From assembly GCA_025267735.1 (NCBI GenBank), contig CM046303.1, positions 45,273,380-45,337,379 of the forward strand: a stretch of DNA of 64,000 nucleotides, read 5' to 3'. Positions 59,105-64,000 of the stretch are shown here, piece after piece. The notes beneath the pieces are model-generated. The model was not told the DNA's origin, did not search any database, and worked only from the letters and a program-made list of their open reading frames with translations. The translations under genes and the position numbers were made by a program. Position 1 is the first letter of the stretch. The number at the start of each line of letters is the position of its first letter. Source of the stretch: Mactra quadrangularis. Lineage: Eukaryota; Mollusca; Bivalvia; Venerida; Mactridae.

Positions 59105-59485
59105 AATATACGAAAAGGACTTTTTGGGCGAAAAGGCGCAAAAAGGACTTTTTGGGCGAAAAGGCGCAAAAGGACACTAATATACGAAAAGGACATTTTT
59201 CGTAAAAAAATCATTTATTATACTATGAAAAGGGCTGAATTTGAGCTAAAAGACGCTCAATTCTAAGCAAAAAGGACTTTTAGCGGCAAAAAGGCGCTAA
59301 AAAGTACACTAATATACGAAAAGGACATTTGCGCATCCGTGAATGCATTAAATACAGTATGAAAAGGACTTAATGCGGGCGAAAAGACTTCAATTCTAAG
59401 CAAAAAGGACTTTTAGCGGCAAAAAGGCGCTAAAAAGCACACTATTATACGAAAAGGACATTAGCGCATCCGTTCATGCACAGTA
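59105..59485. repeat. Tandem array with AAAAGGAC units and about 140-bp superunit
   Basis: The motif ACGAAAAGGACATT and relatives (AAAAAGGACTTTT, AAAAAGGCGC) recur throughout. A block starting TCAATTCTAAGCAAAAAGGA is present at 59,249 and 59,389, giving a superunit of about 140 bases. It resembles the unit arrays of the TIR elements elsewhere, but I found no inverted partner. Confidence 0.75.
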
Positions 59486-59868
59486 TAAACACGGGTTCGC
59501 TGAAGACCTTAAGCTACCATGAATTGTAATTGTTTACCCTAAATCTATTGCAAATGACATTGTTACCCCTTAATTCAACTTTCGTGCCTAATAATAAGTG
59601 ATATGTAGAGTTTAAGGTACTTATTCACAGATTTTAACTTAAATATCAGCTTTTTCTGAAACTATCAAAATTGTATGAAAACATTTGTTTGAAGCAGTCC
59701 TTGACTGACTTGACTTAACAATTGGCCTTGTATTGGAAAGTGTGTGCCGTACAACAAACTTGTCATCAACAACAATCGGAATACCTCGCGCAATGTCTGA
59801 ATCAGCTGGCAGATCACGTTAAGTCAATTTTTCATGTAATCTAAAATACAGAGAAAGTGACGACCAGA

Positions 59869-62800
59869 ATGCCTGCTTTGAAATTAACCGAAGACTTATT
59901 TTATAAAGATGTATTCAAATCGTTTGACTTTAAGGGTATGTAAAGTGATCGTTTTTCACATTGTCACCTGTTTTCGCGACACGGCAGAAATGTAATGTTG
60001 CGTTGTAAATGATTCTTCTTTGATCCAATTTACAAACTTGGCATAATTCTGCTAACTTTTAACAATACAAAATAATGATTAAATTAAAAAGTTATAAAAT
60101 GTAAATGTTTAGTTTTTTTTTTAATTTCTTCTGTTGCAATGATTCTTGACGCCTGCAGAAAAACACCTCATGGTACATTATAGAAGAAGAAGAAGACACT
60201 GAGTCGGAATCTAGACTAGACTTGTCTTAACTTATGGAGGCTCCATAGGCCTAATCCTAGACAACCCTACTAGGACAAGTTAGAGTTGTATAAATCTCTC
60301 ATTTTGAATGTTTATTTGTCCATTGTAGCCTGGTAGAATGTCAGACGATCCGTCCCCAGTCACATCCGTCCTTAGACGATCCGTCCTTGGACGATCCGTC
60401 CCCAAATTGGGGACGGATCGTCTAAGGAATGTTAGAATGATTCGTCACATTATGTGTATAGCACAATCAGTATCATTAATACGACCTGATATAAGATACG
60501 TGTACTCTGTGTTTTTAGCTCGACTTTACGAAGTAATGTAGAGCTCTCCTACTCGCCCCGGCGTCGGCGTCCGCGTCCGCGTCCGCGTCCACACTTCTGA
60601 TTAAAGTTTTTGTGCAGTAAAATACTTTCTTCTATATCTTTGTTATTTCTTAAGATATTAACTTCAAACTTTAAATATATGTTCCTTACTATCAACCACA
60701 TCTCATGTGACAAGGTCCATAACTCCAAACACATTTTTTCAAGAATTATCTCCCCTTGAACTGATTGAAGTTTTTGTGCACAGATTAAAGTTTTTGTGCA
60801 GTAAAATACTTTCTTCTGTATCTTTGTTATTTCTTAAGATATTAACTTCAAACTTTAAATATATGTTCCTTTCTATCAACCACATCTCATGTGACATGGT
60901 CCATAACTCCGAATGCATTTTTTCAGAATTATCTCCCCTTGAACTTAGAGTTTTCTTTAAAAAATGTTTGTTTTTACTGCAACTGTTTTATTTCTTTAGG
61001 TATTGATTTCAAACTTTAAATATATGTTCCTTATTATCAACCACATCTCATGTGACAAGGTTCATAACTCCATATACATTATTTTCAAAGTTATCCCCCT
61101 TGAACTTATAGTTTTCTTTAATAAATATTTGTTTTTACTGCAACTGTTTTATTTCTTTAGGTATTGACTTTAAATATATGTTCCTTATTATCAACCACAT
61201 CTCATGTGACAAGGTTCATAACTCGAAATATATTTTTTTTTCAGAATTATCTCCCCTTGAAATTAGAGTTTTCTTTAAAAAATGTTTGTTTTTACTGCAA
61301 CTGTTTTATTTCTTCAGGTATTGACTTCAAACTTTAGATATATGTTCCTTATTATCAACCACATCTCATGTGACAAGATTCATAACTCCTTATACATTTT
61401 TTCAGAGTTATCCCCCTTGAACTTATAGTTTTCTATTTATTTCTTTTTTTTTTCTTTGAATTTGTTAAGGTTATATTTTCAAATTTTAAAATATGTATGT
61501 TCCTTATCATCAACCACATCTCCTGTGACAAACACTTACTAAGTCGAGCATGCTGTCTCCTCTGACAGCTCTTGTTCTTTTATTTGTACATTATTAAATA
61601 TATCGTTTTTTTAATTTCAGACAAAATTGCGACACATAGAACAGCAAATTTAATTTCATAAACATGGGCTACTGGAATGAAGATTGATTATTATGCATTG
61701 TTGAATAAAGATGTATTTTAATCAATGTGATTGATACAAAAATAATTCATTGTTTCAAATTGAAAAATAAAAATGTAAACAATAGACCCTTGATTTATAT
61801 TAACAAATAATTTTTGTATCGAGTTTTCTTGTGTAATTATAAGTGTATGTTGTGTTCTGTTCTGTTCAATTATATATTTTTTATTGTTTTCAACCAAAAT
61901 AAATGGATTTATATCTGAAAAACAATAATTATGCATTTACAAACATTCCGTTTTATTACGTTTGATGTTTTATCTTTAGCAACTTAATTATACCAAACTT
62001 CACCTATTATTTTTATTAAATGATAATTAATATAAGAATTGAAGATGTTTGTAAAGTGTATATGCTGGACGTTAGATACTTAACATTTGACCATTTATGA
62101 ATAAAATTATTTTAGCGGGAAACTTGGACACGGCACGTGCAAGGTGACTTCATAGTATAAGTAATACAAAACTAAATCGTACTTGAATTGAATCTAAATA
62201 TATTGTTTACGTATAACATTTAAAATGCTGAACGTTAGATATTTAACATTTGACCGTTTACAAATAAATATTGGCAAAATCTCATCAAAAAATGAATATC
62301 TGTACATAAATCTTCGCATAAATCATTTCTCGTATACACTTTTATAAAATGGGGACGAATCGTCTAAACTCTGATATTTTGGGGACGGATCGTCCAAGGA
62401 CGAATGTGACTGGGGACGGATCGTCTAGAGGGAGAATAGTCTTGGGGACGGATCGTCTGTATACCGCCTGGTACAACCAATTTTCGATCAGCTAACGGTT
62501 AATTGCCGTGAAAGTCATACGTAAAGGACGAACAGCGTCTATAAACGCTTTTCGATCAGATGCTGATAAAGTATACTGCGCGTCATAGATAGTGTAACAA
62601 GATGTCATAAACCATTATTTTAGATATTAAACACAATATTTAACTTTCACTGACATATAAACTTTTCAAAACCTATTTAAAGTGTATGTTAATGATAGTT
62701 TTGAAAGTTTACATGTGGAGGAAACACAGTTGGGGCACTAGAATGTGTCTTCTCTTCTAATGACCCTTACTGTTCTCAAAAATCGTAAAAGTATCCGTTT

Positions 62801-63437
62801 TGTCATGATAATAGGGTATTTATGACCAGTTAGTCGGTACGTGATTTTCAAAAATTCAAAGAGTGAAACATTCGGTAAATAATATTAATAAACTACAACT
62901 CCAAATATTTGAAAAAATAAGAAAAGTTAGTAAAGAGCCATATATACAAAGTCTCAATTTTTCTGTGAAGTATACTTTCCAAATATGGAAAAGTAGGTGG
63001 AGCCATATGAAATGATGCTGTCTGTCAGACGACACGCTTCAAACAAAAGAAAATGTTGGATTTAATATTTAAAACACATATTTACGATGTAAAATTTTGG
63101 GAATAGTGAAAATAACTAAAATTTGTTGTAGGTAAGTTTGGCACGTTTTTTTACCGATTGTATCCCCTATTTTCTTTAAAAAACGTCGAATGATAAACCT
63201 TCAGCGTGTGTAAACAAAACATGTGCGGGACAAAGCGGAAAGGGCCAGTTTAGCCTGCATAACTAAAAATTTCCAGGGCCGATCGAATATTGGTTGTGAT
63301 CGAAAATAGGTTGTGTCGGGATATATGTGTTGTTTTTATCTTTGACAGGAGAAAATACTGATGGTGTTGATAAAGAGATCTTAGATTTAGTACTGACAGC
63401 TAGGAATGCTAAAGAACAGATTAATGCTCTTAAAAAG
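59869..63437 (+). CDS. 5' part of an unrecognised gene (two coding exons, continues beyond)
   Basis: Exon 1, 59,869-59,935, encodes MPALKLTEDLFYKDVFKSFD plus FK and ends in phase 1 at G|GTATGT. Exon 2, 63,349-63,437, follows TTTGACAG, enters in phase 1, and encodes ENTDGVDKEILDLVLTARNA plus KEQINALKK to the donor AAAAAG|GTACCA. The phases fit, the joined frame is open, and composition is protein-like (acidic/basic, helical) with no signal peptide. I do not recognise the family. The gene would continue past the window, and the weak GTACCA donor leaves some doubt. Its intron 1 contains the TIR element at 60,336-62,465. Confidence 0.55.
60336..62465. mobile_element. Non-autonomous TIR element with GACGATCCGTCCCC units
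   Basis: The ends carry arrays of CAGACGATCCGTCCCCA and GTCCTTGGACGATCC units in opposite orientation (60,340-60,430 and 62,347-62,460). The 8-bp direct repeat GCCTGGTA flanks it (60,328-60,335 and 62,466-62,473). The first six bases differ between ends (GAATGT left, GGTATA right, inverted), the same asymmetry as in the 3,003 element. No transposase; a dispersed element occupies half of the interior. Confidence 0.8.
60511..61566 (+). repeat. Dispersed element with about 160-bp internal tandem repeat (copy 2)
   Basis: Starts TTTTTAGCTCGACTTTACGA, then the GCGTCCGCGTCC tandem, then about five units containing CATCTCATGTGACAAGG and TCTCCCCTTGAACTTA. Ends AAGTCGAGCATGCTGTCTCC then TCTGACAGCTCTTG, where AAGTCGAGC inverts the AGCTCGACTT start. 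Homologous to 37,470-38,090. Confidence 0.85.
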
Positions 63438-64000
63438 GTACCATTGTCTTAAAGTTTAAGTGAGGTTTTTAAGTCTGCTTCCATGTACATGTACATGTTC
63501 AGCGGACTTTCAATTTTGTATATATAATCCCTATGTATAACCTCAGATCTGATCAATTGATGTTTCGTTGCTTTTTGAGGGTGAATTTGACTAGTAGGTG
63601 AGAAGTTGGAGATTGGATGCGTTGCATTCCTTGTGTTTTTATTATATGTAAGAGGGGAATTTTCGTAGTATGATATAAAATGTCAAGCTCCTATGGTATA
63701 ACCCTTTAATGCTGTTTATTCCTCCACAGTAACCCATTACTCCTAGCTGGAGTGAAACAAGATTTTCTTAAAATAGCTGTGCCCCTAGTATAAACAGTCA
63801 GTTTATATTATTTAGTCAAATAGCAAAGTGATGGCATTTTATAGTCTAAGTTTCATGCTAATGACGAACTTTACAGAAGACATATTGGAACACCCTCAGG
63901 TTCCAATTTAGGCCTGGCTGTAGTGAAGCTATCGCTGGTTAATTTGTTGCTCAAAGAAATTAGCAGTGCCCCTCATTAAGTTTGAACCCAGAACCTCTGA
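63438..64000 (-). repeat. Non-coding, with a probable SINE head cut by the window end
   Basis: On the minus strand CTGGGTTCAAACTTAATG (63,974-63,991) contains a B-box-like GGTTCAAAC. The rest of the tRNA-like head would lie beyond 64,000. No exon recognised in the rest. Confidence 0.35.

Overview
The window is AT-rich eukaryotic, animal-type DNA, most likely from a mollusc and probably a bivalve. The evidence is GT-AG introns in clear animal gene families, F-type (fucolectin-like) lectin domains of the kind expanded in bivalves, tRNA-derived SINEs with molluscan-style tails, and a Ty3/gypsy retroelement laid out like bivalve Steamer. The species cannot be fixed from the sequence alone. All splice models below were made by eye from splice-site consensus, reading-frame phase and family similarity.

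Layout. 1-16,309 has no recognisable gene. It is bracketed by two inverted arms (about 389-945 and 15,572-16,128) with a 6-bp direct repeat outside them, so it may be one 15.7-kb terminal-inverted-repeat unit. Nested in it are hAT-like MITEs, SINEs, two elements with long inverted repeats built from short tandem units (3,003-4,536 and 4,936-7,505), and a 160-bp satellite with four-monomer higher-order structure. 16,946-21,759 is a complete LTR retrotransposon on the minus strand with identical 187-bp LTRs and a 5-bp target duplication. 22,196-22,737 is a MITE. 23,945-33,356 (+) is a complete folliculin (FLCN) gene in eight coding exons, whose introns hold MITEs and a 39-bp minisatellite. A 61-bp-arm palindrome lies just downstream. 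39,191-46,305 and 50,793-55,641 (+) are two tandem paralogues of a secreted protein made of a signal peptide, one or two F-type lectin (FTP) domains and a PAN/apple-like domain. 59,869 to beyond 63,437 (+) is the 5' part of a gene I do not recognise; a further unit-repeat TIR element (60,336-62,465) occupies its first intron.

How the parts relate. Folliculin is an intracellular GAP/DENN-type protein of the Rag-mTORC1/AMPK axis and has no evident functional link to its neighbours. The two lectin genes are a local duplication: exon phases, the sequence around the ATG, and intron repeats are shared, and the second gene has an extra duplicated FTP domain. The rest is dominated by non-autonomous mobile DNA. 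The most unusual part is a set of elements whose termini are tandem arrays of short 12-20 bp units (ACGAAAACAAC, GGGACAAAACGGACCAT, GACGATCCGTCCCC, TTCTCCCATGGGAGAA), three of them with clear 8-10 bp target duplications and none with a transposase gene.
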